Positions 26,607-33,862 of a stretch of 64,000 nt of DNA are shown here, piece by piece. The stretch spans positions 1,178,001 through 1,242,000 of the forward strand of contig NZ_CP098732.1 of NCBI RefSeq assembly GCF_023824315.1, in the 5' to 3' direction. The position numbers were made by a program, and so were the translations under genes. The notes under the pieces were generated by a model. The model saw nothing but the letters and a program-made list of their open reading frames with translations, searched no databases and was not told the origin of the DNA. Source of the stretch: Acinetobacter tibetensis. Lineage in GTDB: Bacteria; Pseudomonadota; Gammaproteobacteria; Pseudomonadales; Moraxellaceae. Every line of letters begins with the position of its first letter. Position 1 is the first letter of the stretch.

Positions 26607-27269
26607 TTAAACATCTCTATATAAACCCACAACTTTTCCAACCAATTTGCATCCTTCACGAAGCTCCATGATTTTTCCAAGCCATTTCAGGTTTAAGGGT
26701 TCTAAATACATACCATTGCTTTCTACTATCAATTTCTTGAAAGTTGCTTCTGTTTCACCATCGCAAGCAACGATAACCAAATCACCTGTTTTTAAATCAC
26801 TTATTTGAAAGTCAGGATTTACATAAATTTTATCGCCAGGGCGGAAGTCTGGAAGCATAGATTCACCAACAACTTCCAAACCATAGCCATGTTTTCCACA
26901 TTTAGGGTTAGGTGGTAACCATTCTTCAAACTGTGTGCCAGCTGGAACAGCTTCTACAGTAGTCCAAGCACCAGCTTGAACCCAAGAAATGACAGGAACA
27001 AATTCACCTTTCATTGGAATCGGTGCAGAGACATTTCCATCCGTTATATTTTGCTCATCATGTGGTAGATCTAGCCAACCATGTGGCTTATCGAAAGCTA
27101 ACTCAATTTCTCGAGCTACTTTATTGCCAATACCTTTTATTGGATTCGTACCTGCAAATTGACTAGTTTGAGATTGTCCTTTTCCAATTTTGTCAGCAAA
27201 ACTAGACACACCACCAACTTGTTCAACAAGTAAGCGGGTGTTTTTGTATCTGATTGATTTGCTGTCCAT
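26607..27269 (-). CDS. cI: Prophage CI repressor (S24/LexA-type)
   Basis: 220 residues. An N-terminal helix-turn-helix (LLVEQVGGVSSFADKIGKGQ) is joined to an S24 peptidase domain: cleavage site Ala-Gly in SWVQAGAW near residue 105, catalytic Ser in GESMLPDF and Lys in EATFKKL. It holds the lytic genes off and cleaves itself on RecA activation. It lies divergent to cro with two operator-like palindromes between. The ABC-3C genes follow on the same transcript, only 18 bp away. Confidence 0.93.
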   Translation of the reverse strand: MDSKSIRYKNTRLLVEQVGGVSSFADKIGKGQSQTSQFAGTNPIKGIGNKVAREIELAFDKPHGWLDLPHDEQNITDGNVSAPIPMKGEFVPVISWVQAGAWTTVEAVPAGTQFEEWLPPNPKCGKHGYGLEVVGESMLPDFRPGDKIYVNPDFQISDLKTGDLVIVACDGETEATFKKLIVESNGMYLEPLNLKWLGKIMELREGCKLVGKVVGLYRDV

Positions 27270-27288
27270 ATATTCCCTTAAGTTTTCT

Positions 27289-27336
27289 GTGACAAGTCAC
27301 ATGAGCTAATTGTAGTTTCATCACCAAAAAGGTAAA
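27289..27336 (-). promoter_or_regulatory. cI upstream region: imperfect operator and GTGAC/GTCAC palindrome
   Basis: An imperfect operator (ATCACC-N5-GGTAAA, two mismatches) at 27320-27336 overlaps the likely cI -35 (TTTACC, with TACAAT 16 bp on). A separate palindrome GTGACAAGTCAC lies at 27289-27300 in the leader. Confidence 0.45.
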
Positions 27337-27348
27337 CAAGAAAAAAGA

Positions 27349-27377
27349 TTGTTTTTTTATTACCTAAAAGGTAATAT
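27349..27377 (+). promoter_or_regulatory. Predicted cro promoter with CI operator
   Basis: -35 TTGTTT (27349-27354), 17-bp spacer, -10 TAATAT (27372-27377). The perfect palindrome ATTACC-TAAAA-GGTAAT (27359-27375) fills the spacer and -10, the same layout as at the int promoter. Confidence 0.7.
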
Positions 27378-27403
27378 TTGGATTGATACGAGAGGATCAA
27401 TCA

Positions 27404-27655
27404 ATGAATTTCCGAGATTTCATACTTCAGCAAAGCCCAAATGAATTAGAACAATATGCAAAAGATGCAGGAACAACAGTTGGTTATATAAAAACTCATT
27501 TATTTTATGGGTATAAAGAGCCTCGTAAAAATCTCCGCAAAGCCTTGTCTACAGCGAGTAAAGGAAAAGTTTCTGAAGCTGAAATACATCAACATTTTGG
27601 TTTATATCCCGCATTGGTAGAAAACAACCAAAATGGTAATAAATCAGCCATCTAA
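27404..27655 (+). CDS. cro: Cro-like repressor
   Basis: 83 residues (MNFRDFILQQSPNELEQYAK), a small DNA-binding protein of the YdaS/Cro type: LEQYAKDAGTTVGYIKTHLF is the helix-turn-helix. Start at 27404 with AGAGGA seven bases upstream; an earlier TTG would lack a ribosome site. First rightward gene, divergent from cI, so it takes the Cro role in the lytic switch. Confidence 0.8.
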   Translation: MNFRDFILQQSPNELEQYAKDAGTTVGYIKTHLFYGYKEPRKNLRKALSTASKGKVSEAEIHQHFGLYPALVENNQNGNKSAI

Positions 27656-27679
27656 TAAACACGTTCAAAGGAACTCGTT

Positions 27680-28129
27680 ATGAACATATTAGATGCTGCT
27701 TACCACACCGTGCACGACTACAAAGGTGGAGCAAACGCACTCGCACCACGTATGGGCATCAAAAGTCCCGCCGTGCTGAATAGCAAAGTCAATCCAAATA
27801 CTGACACTCATCACTTAACGCTGCTCGAAGCATCCAAGTTGATGACGCTGACCAACGACTACCGAATACTGCAAAGCCTCAATGCCCAACACGGCAAAGT
27901 CGCAATCAACCTGCCTGACATACCCGAATGCAGAGATACAGCACTCACAGATTTGGTGCTGAGCTTTGGCATGAAAGGCGGAAACGTCTACACGCTGTTT
28001 AAAGAAATGATGGCAGACGGACGCATCACACGCGGAGAAGCCATAGACATGTCTAAGGTCATTCACCGACTACACGAAATACTTGCCGAACTGGATGCAC
28101 AAATACACCAGTGCGTAGACGACAAATAG
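27680..28129 (+). CDS. Phage regulatory protein CII (CP76 family)
   Basis: 149 residues (MNILDAAYHTVHDYKGGANA). The start VHDYKGGANALAPRMGIKSPAVLNSKVNP and the later LTLLEASKLM are typical for the CP76/CII family, a helix-turn-helix activator known from Gram-negative prophages. It should help decide between lysis and lysogeny. Second rightward gene after cro; GC is higher than in its neighbours. Confidence 0.82.
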   Translation: MNILDAAYHTVHDYKGGANALAPRMGIKSPAVLNSKVNPNTDTHHLTLLEASKLMTLTNDYRILQSLNAQHGKVAINLPDIPECRDTALTDLVLSFGMKGGNVYTLFKEMMADGRITRGEAIDMSKVIHRLHEILAELDAQIHQCVDDK

Positions 28130-28139
28130 AGGTAACCCC

Positions 28140-29195
28140 ATGAGCAGGTTTGTTCCAAACTCATTTCAAATCACAAATGCTTTTGTCGATGATGCGATGA
28201 ATAAGCTTAGTGATGCTTCAGTCAAGATTTACTTACTGATCGTACGTAAGACCCGCGGCTGGGGAAAAGAGAGCGATTCATTATCATTGACACAATTGGA
28301 GGAGTTGTCCCGCAAAAGCCGTCCAACAGTTGTGAAATGCCTCAATGAATTAGTAAAAGTTGGTCTGGTGCAAAAACATAACCAATCAAAATTTGGCAAT
28401 ATTTACTCATTGATCGACAACTACAACATCGGTGAATTATATAAATTCCCTAGTAAAAAATTTTTACTAGTAAAGTCCTTCACACCATTTGAAATTGACC
28501 TAGTTAAAAATTTTAACTACCTAGCATTTGGGTATAAAACAGGTGTAAAACCTGTTCAAACAGTCACTGAGATCCGCTTAAATTTCCCTAGTAAAGATTC
28601 TTTACTAGTTAAAAGTTTTAACCAGACTAGTAAAAATTCTTTACCGCAACTAGTAAAAATTTTTAACACACATAAAACAACTATCAAAAAACACTATCAA
28701 AATAAAAAAAAGAGCTGGTTGGTTTTGAAAAATTTGAAAGATGAAATTGTTCTGGCAAATGATTCGATACCAGTGGAGAAAATCACAGAAGCGACTTGGT
28801 TCAGTCGAGAGCTTGCAGCATTTGAAAATTTTAATGCTGGCAAAAAACACAATCACGAGTTTTTAACCTACCTGTTTGCAGATTGGTTGATACGAGCATA
28901 TTTCAAATATGAAAAACAGGCTTATGCCAAAACTTCAGCGGATAGATCCCAATCTACTGGTTCAGCAAAACCATCGGCAGAACCGAAGCAGCTCACTGAT
29001 AAACAAATCTCAGCGTTTGCACAGAAACTTGCACATCATCCTGAGTTCGCCAGCAAGCACAGCGCGCCGGGTGATTCATACGAGCAACTGGCATCACGCA
29101 TTGCCATCAAACTCATGAACCCAGCACAGGCGAAGAAATGGGAGTCATACCTCAAGCAAGTGGGCTTCACTGGCAGTTTGCAGGGGGCAGCATGA
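28140..29195 (+). CDS. Replication initiator (lambda O-like) with internal origin
   Basis: 351 residues. Residues 1-100 form a winged-helix RepO domain (MSRFVPNSFQITNAFVDDAM; VRKTRGWGKESDSLSLTQLEELS). The middle (about 104-178) is low complexity with repeated (L)VKxFN-type segments, because the DNA there is an array of iterons. The C-terminal part should contact the host helicase machinery. No separate helicase loader or helicase gene is visible, so it presumably recruits the host helicase directly. Start ATG follows GAGGTAACCCC. Confidence 0.85.
   Translation: MSRFVPNSFQITNAFVDDAMNKLSDASVKIYLLIVRKTRGWGKESDSLSLTQLEELSRKSRPTVVKCLNELVKVGLVQKHNQSKFGNIYSLIDNYNIGELYKFPSKKFLLVKSFTPFEIDLVKNFNYLAFGYKTGVKPVQTVTEIRLNFPSKDSLLVKSFNQTSKNSLPQLVKIFNTHKTTIKKHYQNKKKSWLVLKNLKDEIVLANDSIPVEKITEATWFSRELAAFENFNAGKKHNHEFLTYLFADWLIRAYFKYEKQAYAKTSADRSQSTGSAKPSAEPKQLTDKQISAFAQKLAHHPEFASKHSAPGDSYEQLASRIAIKLMNPAQAKKWESYLKQVGFTGSLQGAA
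28450..28670 (+). other. Putative phage replication origin: six iterons
   Basis: Six AT-rich palindromic units of the type CTAGTAAA-N-TTTACTAG lie at 28450-28470, 28501-28519, 28588-28608, 28608-28622, 28627-28647 and 28650-28670. The first four are perfect palindromes (15-21 bp), the last two imperfect. Placement inside the initiator gene is like oriLambda inside O. Confidence 0.75.
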
Positions 29196-29359
29196 TTCCA
29201 CACGGCGCAACCCACGTTGAAAACGATGGAACCTTTTGGAATTGCACCAACGGCGTTTGGACTTACTGGAGTGATGTCTTTGGATGGTGCGGATACATTG
29301 GGGCAGTTAATCAGATGTTCTTAGACAACAAAAGCGAATTGGGGACGATGTACGCATGA
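29192..29359 (+). CDS. Small hypothetical phage protein
   Basis: 55 residues (MIPHGATHVENDGTFWNCTN), Trp-rich (five Trp). The ATG overlaps the end of the initiator gene (ATGATTCC) and has GGGGG upstream; the stop overlaps the next start as ATGA. The tight coupling argues for a real gene. No family recognised. Confidence 0.65.
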   Translation: MIPHGATHVENDGTFWNCTNGVWTYWSDVFGWCGYIGAVNQMFLDNKSELGTMYA

Positions 29360-29580
29360 AAAACCAACTCAGTGGAACAGTGGAAGACATTTCCCCAATG
29401 GACATACGAGAAAAATTTGAAGCATTTTTTACGACTCAGCCATTTTTCAATAATTTGAAATACATGCACGGCGACCGACTTTTTGATTTTGACGTAGGCA
29501 TTGGCTATCGCAATTTAACAGTACAAGTTGGCTATGTGTGTTTCTGCAAAGGTGATCGGGAGTTTGTATTGAATGACTAG
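29356..29580 (+). CDS. Small hypothetical phage protein
   Basis: 74 residues (MKNQLSGTVEDISPMDIREK), soluble. It overlaps its neighbours by 4 and 8 bases, so it belongs to the early operon. I do not recognise it. Confidence 0.65.
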   Translation: MKNQLSGTVEDISPMDIREKFEAFFTTQPFFNNLKYMHGDRLFDFDVGIGYRNLTVQVGYVCFCKGDREFVLND

Positions 29581-30007
29581 AATCATGATTGGCATTGATA
29601 CAGGTGTGAATACTGGCTTCGCCGTTGCTGCTGATCGTGGCAATGGTGGTGAGCTAGAACAGGTAGAGTCTTTATCGATTACACAGGCAATGGAGAAGGT
29701 AAAGGCGTTAATTGAAGAATGGGAAATAGGTAACGTCTGTTTATACATTGAGGATGCTCGGCAACGTACTTGGTTTACGGGTGGCCGTGAAAAGGCACAG
29801 GGTGTTGGATCGGTCAAACGTGATGCACAAATTTGGGAGGATTGGTGCAAGGAGCAAGGTTATCTGTACAAGATGATCCATCCCGCAGCCAATGCCACTA
29901 AAAAGAAAGCGACAGACTTTAAGCGTATGACTGGTTGGGTCGGTCGTACCAATGAACATGCGCGTGATGCAGCTATGTTGGTTTTTAAAAGATTTGCGAG
30001 ATTTTAA
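29573..30007 (+). CDS. RuvC-like (RNase H-fold) Holliday junction resolvase
   Basis: 144 residues. The acidic active-site pattern of RuvC-type nucleases is visible: Asp in MIGIDTGVNTGFAV, Glu in CLYIEDARQ and Asp in NEHARDAAML. Such enzymes resolve recombination and replication branches before packaging. It is part of the early-to-late transition block before Q. Confidence 0.8.
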   Translation: MTRIMIGIDTGVNTGFAVAADRGNGGELEQVESLSITQAMEKVKALIEEWEIGNVCLYIEDARQRTWFTGGREKAQGVGSVKRDAQIWEDWCKEQGYLYKMIHPAANATKKKATDFKRMTGWVGRTNEHARDAAMLVFKRFARF

Positions 30008-30018
30008 GGGGGAATGGG

Positions 30019-30516
30019 ATGAATGTAGTGGCAAAGCAAGAACATATTTTACAGGCAGTCGATTGGACACGTTTTGATTTAGAGGGGTGGTTATATCAAT
30101 TTGGTGCTTGGATGAATTCCGTATCTGTTACATGTGGGAAGAGTATCAATCCAATTGCTATAGCGATGGATAGCGCTGTGAAAGCGCAAAAATATAAGAA
30201 GCTGACTAAAGCGCAGCAACAGCAGATTATTGTGGATTACTTAACTGGTGATTTTGAACCGCTAAAGTCACGACCTAGCAAACTAACTTGTCAGATTGAT
30301 GATAATGAAGCCCGCGCCGTACAACGTCTAATATTAGATATGCTTGGTCAGTCTGAGATCATGGATGATTGGATGGATGCAATTATCGACCGTTACTTTT
30401 ATGGCAACTCATGGGCTGAGATGGTGACAGATGAACGCAGTCAGATGGATGCACGTATGGATGTTAAATGTGGCTTGGCTGCGTTGCATTGTCGGTATGG
30501 GTTTATTGGGTATTAG
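30019..30516 (+). CDS. Antiterminator Q-like protein
   Basis: 165 residues. The C-terminal segment WMDAIIDRYFYGNSWAEM resembles the sigma-4-like HTH of Q-type antiterminators. Last gene of the early operon. The downstream late region holds many same-strand terminators, as expected if late transcripts are antiterminated. I am fairly sure of the role, less of the family. Confidence 0.65.
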   Translation: MNVVAKQEHILQAVDWTRFDLEGWLYQFGAWMNSVSVTCGKSINPIAIAMDSAVKAQKYKKLTKAQQQQIIVDYLTGDFEPLKSRPSKLTCQIDDNEARAVQRLILDMLGQSEIMDDWMDAIIDRYFYGNSWAEMVTDERSQMDARMDVKCGLAALHCRYGFIGY

Positions 30517-30537
30517 CTTAAACATAATGAAAGAATG

Positions 30538-30608
30538 CTTAAATGTTTAGGTTTAGATTACTAAAACATTTAAGAAACGTTAGCTTAAAACTCGGTCTAA
30601 TGTTTCTT
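30538..30608 (+). repeat. Two tandem, overlapping hairpins after Q
   Basis: CTTAAATGTTT (30538-30548) pairs with AAACATTTAAG (30564-30574); AAGAAACGTTAG (30572-30583) pairs with CTAATGTTTCTT (30597-30608). They share the bases AAG and may act as terminators or be part of a small RNA. A perfect AAGTCAC-GG-GTGACTT palindrome follows at 30669-30684. Confidence 0.5.
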
Positions 30609-30710
30609 AAAAGTTTTTATTATATGTACAAAAGAATAGTTTATTGATCTAATACTTTTAAATACTGTAAGTCACGGGTGACTTTATCCCCGTTGCAATA
30701 TGAGAGTTGT

Positions 30711-30965
30711 ATGACGATAAAAAAATGGATTCCTCCAACTGCACAAGAAATAAAGCAGTTGAGGGAGGTGACAGGTTTTACACAGGCAAAAACGGCTCAT
30801 CTTTGCCGTATAGGTCTGAAAACTTACCAAAAATGGGAGCAAGGTGATGCAAGTCCAAGTCAGTCAGCTTGGACCATCTATACTTTTGAGTTACGAGCAC
30901 AAAAGATTGGATTCCAGTCTTTAGATAATTTAATGGATTTTTTAGAGCAGAAACATAGTACTTGA
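30711..30965 (+). CDS. Small helix-turn-helix regulator
   Basis: 84 residues (MTIKKWIPPTAQEIKQLREV). LREVTGFTQAKTAHLCRIGLKTYQKWEQG is a Xre-type HTH. Start at 30711 with GAGAG upstream; a longer TTG/ATG start exists. A 20-bp perfect palindrome follows just after the stop. It is isolated from the early operon by about 190 bp with hairpins. Confidence 0.75.
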   Translation: MTIKKWIPPTAQEIKQLREVTGFTQAKTAHLCRIGLKTYQKWEQGDASPSQSAWTIYTFELRAQKIGFQSLDNLMDFLEQKHST

Positions 30966-30966
30966 A

Positions 30967-30987
30967 ATTACCTCATAATGAGGTAAT
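30967..30987. promoter_or_regulatory. 21-bp perfect palindrome containing ATTACC/GGTAAT
   Basis: ATTACCTCAT-A-ATGAGGTAAT, directly after the HTH gene. It has the same half-sites as the CI operator but a 9-bp instead of a 5-bp centre, so it is probably a site for a different regulator (perhaps the gene just before it) or a hairpin. Confidence 0.5.
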
Positions 30988-31061
30988 ATTAAAAATAAGG
31001 CTGTAATTGCATGGTCTGACGCTAAATCCCAGCGTACATAAATTGGGAATGGTACAAAGTT

Positions 31062-31925
31062 ATGAATACTGTTCAATTAAACAACAATGAAATTTCTATT
31101 GTTAATTTTAAATCTATTCCAGTTGTTACTACGGCAATGCTTGCTGACTTTTACGCAACTGATGTTAATAACATTCAACAGAATCATTTGCGTAATACAA
31201 TGCGTTTTATTGAAGGCAAACACTTCTATAAACTTGTTGGTACTGAATTAAAAGCATTTAAACAACTGACTGACTCAAAGACGGTCAGTAAAAATGCACG
31301 CACTTTAATCCTTTGGACAGAACGTGGTGCAGCCCGCCACGCCAAAATGCTTGACACAGACCAAGCATGGGAAGTTTTTGAACAGTTGGAAGACTGTTAT
31401 TTCCATAATAATGTCTGTCAGCCAACGAAATTAACTGATATTAATGATCGCATTCCTTTGGCGAATGCCGTTGGAATATTGGTAGGTAAGTCCGACTTCA
31501 ATACGAAAGAAGTCTACGATATGCTGCAGCAGCGTTTTTCAGTAAATCATGTTAATCAGATTCCACTGCAATTACTGCCAAGTGCTGTGGAATATGTGCA
31601 TAACCTAACTGCGGTAGTCGCACGAAGTAATGAGCTACAACGCCAAGACCAATATGCTGTTCAACAATTAGTAGAAGCCGTCATCCAACAAAACTTTAAG
31701 ATGATGGGTGTTTGGAATGCATTGAGATATTTAAACCCAAACGATTTCTTTACTTACTCAGGCTTGATCGTTCGCTCTAATCAGCTTGCTCTGAAACTAA
31801 GTAAACGATACAACTTGAAAGGGGAAAATGGCGAACCATTAATAAGCCAAAATTTTAGACAGGTTTCTTTTTCTAACGGTGAGTTGATGGAGACAAATCC
31901 AAATTGGTTTAATGCGCCAGCATGA
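31062..31925 (+). CDS. ORF6N/KilA-type phage regulator or antirepressor
   Basis: 287 residues. The N-terminal part (IPVVTTAMLADFYATDVNNI; HLRNTMRFIEGKHFYKLVG; WTERGAARHAKMLDTDQAWE) is the ORF6N domain, found in phage antirepressor and DNA-binding proteins. The C-terminal half is of unknown function. It precedes the late region. Confidence 0.82.
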   Translation: MNTVQLNNNEISIVNFKSIPVVTTAMLADFYATDVNNIQQNHLRNTMRFIEGKHFYKLVGTELKAFKQLTDSKTVSKNARTLILWTERGAARHAKMLDTDQAWEVFEQLEDCYFHNNVCQPTKLTDINDRIPLANAVGILVGKSDFNTKEVYDMLQQRFSVNHVNQIPLQLLPSAVEYVHNLTAVVARSNELQRQDQYAVQQLVEAVIQQNFKMMGVWNALRYLNPNDFFTYSGLIVRSNQLALKLSKRYNLKGENGEPLISQNFRQVSFSNGELMETNPNWFNAPA

Positions 31926-32064
31926 AAGTTACTACTTAATTTTCAAAACCCTGCGGATGTAGGGTTGTAACTAAAAGTAGATAATTTACATAACTTGACC
32001 TTGTACAAAGGTTATGGCATATTTCTGCTATAGTGAGCGAAGTTATAATAGTTCACTGATTATT

Positions 32065-32092
32065 AAGCCTGACATATTTGTTGGGCTTTTTT
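32065..32092 (+). terminator. Weak hairpin with T6 before the DUF4236 gene
   Basis: AAGCC...GGGCTT followed by T6 and ATTGC. The stretch 31926-32161 otherwise holds a small AACCCT/AGGGTT hairpin (31947-31966) and a possible TATAGT -10 at 32029-32034, but no gene. Confidence 0.45.
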
Positions 32093-32161
32093 ATTGCTTG
32101 AAAAATACACAATTTCATATATAAATAAATCTGTACTCTGAAATTGGAACTGACCAAGAAT

Positions 32162-32485
32162 ATGGGCTTAAATTTTCGAAAAAGCTTTAAGATCGCACCA
32201 GGTGTTCGCTTAAATGTTGGTAAAAAAGGTTTAAGCAGTGTTTCTCTTGGTGGGAAAGGTGTGAGAGTGAGTGTCGGTAGAAAAGGTACACGAACAACAG
32301 TAAGTGCTCCTGGCACTGGTTTGTCATACTCAACATATAAACCGCACAAGAAAAATAACACTGATCGACAACGACCTGACTATAGCAACCCAAATAATTT
32401 AATCGGCTATCCAAAATCAGAATGGATGGCAGCGGGTATAGTTGGGTTGATAGTTTTGATTGGATTTATATGGTTCATTGGTTAA
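32162..32485 (+). CDS. DUF4236 domain membrane protein (first copy)
   Basis: 107 residues. The first about 60 (GLNFRKSFKIAPGVRLNVGK...GTGLSYST) are the DUF4236 domain; the end is one membrane helix (WMAAGIVGLIVLIGFIWFIG). A second gene at 43809 has the same domain and layout. Start at ATG 32162, because the domain begins there. Function unknown. Confidence 0.8.
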   Translation: MGLNFRKSFKIAPGVRLNVGKKGLSSVSLGGKGVRVSVGRKGTRTTVSAPGTGLSYSTYKPHKKNNTDRQRPDYSNPNNLIGYPKSEWMAAGIVGLIVLIGFIWFIG

Positions 32486-32619
32486 GAGAACACCTCTAAA
32501 TAAACAGATCTTTTGTTTTCAATTAGAGTTGAATTAATTAAAAGAAAAAATAATATTTTATTGCAAACTGTTTTTATTCTATAGTGCTAATCTTTTAAAG
32601 ATCATAAAACATTATCTAC

Positions 32620-33267
32620 ATGAAATTTATAATGAATATTTTATTTAAAACCCTAATAAGCCTGATTTTTTGTCTGAGTTTCACTGCGAATGCACAGGAT
32701 GTCCAAACCATTAAAGAACAACCGAAAGGCGTAAAATGGCAAAGAGCACCAATAATAAAATTCAAGAATAGAGAACTTTTAGGATATGACCGAATAGTGA
32801 GGGTTGAGTTAAAGACGAATGCAAATGGTATTATTAAATCCGCAGAAGTAATAGAAAGTAGTGGGCTTGAATCAATAGACACAAAAGTACTAAATGCAGT
32901 AAAGCGTTCTAAATTTCAGCCTTATCAAGAGAATGGAATTTATTATCCTATTAGAGCAGTACAACCTTTTTTATTAGAGGTTTCAAGAGAGCCTAAATAT
33001 AAACATTATCCGAAATTCTTTTTTGTGAAGCAAAAGCTTGAAGGTCAAACCTTATACGTTGGAATATATGCAGAAGCTGATGATAATGGAAATTTAACCA
33101 AATCTGAGATTAAAGTGAGTAGTGGATTACCAGAATTGGATAATTATGCTTTAAATGAATATCGTAAGCAGGCTAATTTTTATCCATTAATTGTTAATGG
33201 TAAGCCATATCCTATACGTATTACTAGTTCTTTTAGATTTTCTGAAGACTCAAATACGATCGACTAG
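32620..33267 (+). CDS. Secreted protein with two TonB C-terminal-like domains
   Basis: 215 residues: a signal peptide (MKFIMNILFKTLISLIFCLS...ANA), then two repeats of the TonB C-terminal fold (VELKTNANGIIKSAEVIESS with RSKFQP, and GIYAEADDNGNLTKSEIKVSS with RKQANFYPL). TonB C-terminal domains contact outer-membrane receptors. There is no membrane anchor after cleavage, so it is periplasmic. As phage cargo, it could interfere with TonB-dependent receptors used by other phages; this is speculation. Confidence 0.75.
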   Translation: MKFIMNILFKTLISLIFCLSFTANAQDVQTIKEQPKGVKWQRAPIIKFKNRELLGYDRIVRVELKTNANGIIKSAEVIESSGLESIDTKVLNAVKRSKFQPYQENGIYYPIRAVQPFLLEVSREPKYKHYPKFFFVKQKLEGQTLYVGIYAEADDNGNLTKSEIKVSSGLPELDNYALNEYRKQANFYPLIVNGKPYPIRITSSFRFSEDSNTID

Positions 33268-33337
33268 TTGTTATTTAAACAGTTAAATTTTACCAGTCTG
33301 AATGAACTAAATCCGACAATCTTTTAAATTGTAAGTA

Positions 33338-33360
33338 AACCACCTTCGGGTGGTTTTTTA
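33338..33360 (+). terminator. Terminator of the TonB-like gene
   Basis: AACCACC-TTCG-GGTGGTT followed by T6. Confidence 0.85.
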
Positions 33361-33390
33361 TTCTCCTTGGCCGAATGGATTACGGCACAC

Positions 33391-33429
33391 AAAACCCCGC
33401 TCAATTCTAGATATTGGCGGGGTTTTCTT
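33391..33429 (+). terminator. Second hairpin terminator before the packaging region
   Basis: AAAACCCCGC and GCGGGGTTTT form a perfect 10-bp stem with a 17-base loop, followed by CTTTTT. Confidence 0.75.
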
Positions 33430-33446
33430 TTTATTCGAGGTTACCC

Positions 33447-33623
33447 ATGGATAAAGTTGAAGCTCAAAAGAATTTGAAATGCTACAGAGAGAACATTCAA
33501 GGCGCATCAATGATTTATCCATGTGATATGCCTCAGAAGCTAATAGATGAAATCGCCGTATTTATTCGGGAACAAAAGCGATTAGTTAAGAATTTAGAAA
33601 GCAATTTGGAATCTACCAAATGA
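33447..33623 (+). CDS. Small hypothetical phage protein
   Basis: 58 residues (MDKVEAQKNLKCYRENIQGA), soluble, helical. Start at 33447 with GAGG upstream; the longer frame would run through the terminator. Stop overlaps the next start (ATGA). No family recognised. Confidence 0.6.
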   Translation: MDKVEAQKNLKCYRENIQGASMIYPCDMPQKLIDEIAVFIREQKRLVKNLESNLESTK

Positions 33624-33796
33624 CCTGTCAAGGCTGTGAAGCCCGCCGTGAATGGATGATAAAACATGCAAGACAAGCAAAAGAAAGAATGCAACGGGTG
33701 CTCATGTCACTTGGTATTGGAACAAAACAATCAGTTGATTCAATTGATCAGCCAGATGGTGCAGATCAACAACGAGCAGAACGCACAGATCAATGA
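33620..33796 (+). CDS. Small cysteine-containing phage protein
   Basis: 58 residues, MTCQGCEARREWMIKHARQA at the start. CxxC plus a basic helix is a common feature of small proteins near the terminase in Acinetobacter phages as I remember them. Coupled to the previous stop (ATGA). It shares 131 bp with the next gene in another frame. Confidence 0.55.
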   Translation: MTCQGCEARREWMIKHARQAKERMQRVLMSLGIGTKQSVDSIDQPDGADQQRAERTDQ

Positions 33797-33860
33797 GCTT
33801 TTGATTCGATTGGAAGATGAAGCAGAAGAGCCGAGACGTTCTGGTAATTTGGATGATTAG
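33666..33860 (+). CDS. Small coiled-coil phage protein, overlapping in another frame
   Basis: 64 residues (MQDKQKKECNGCSCHLVLEQ), then a Gln/Asn-rich heptad-like helix (LIQLISQMVQINNEQNAQIN) and an acidic end. Most of it overlaps the previous gene. It starts after AAAACATG without a strong ribosome site, but its stop lies just ahead of the HNH gene, so the frame is plausible. Confidence 0.5.
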   Translation: MQDKQKKECNGCSCHLVLEQNNQLIQLISQMVQINNEQNAQINELLIRLEDEAEEPRRSGNLDD

Positions 33861-33862
33861 TT

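Noticed and set aside
28450..28670. CRISPR array
   Set aside because: Repeats are palindromic, 15-21 bp, irregularly spaced, and lie within a coding frame; no cas genes.
33414..33446. Longer start of the small gene at 33447
   Set aside because: The extension runs through a terminator hairpin and starts with TTG without ribosome site.
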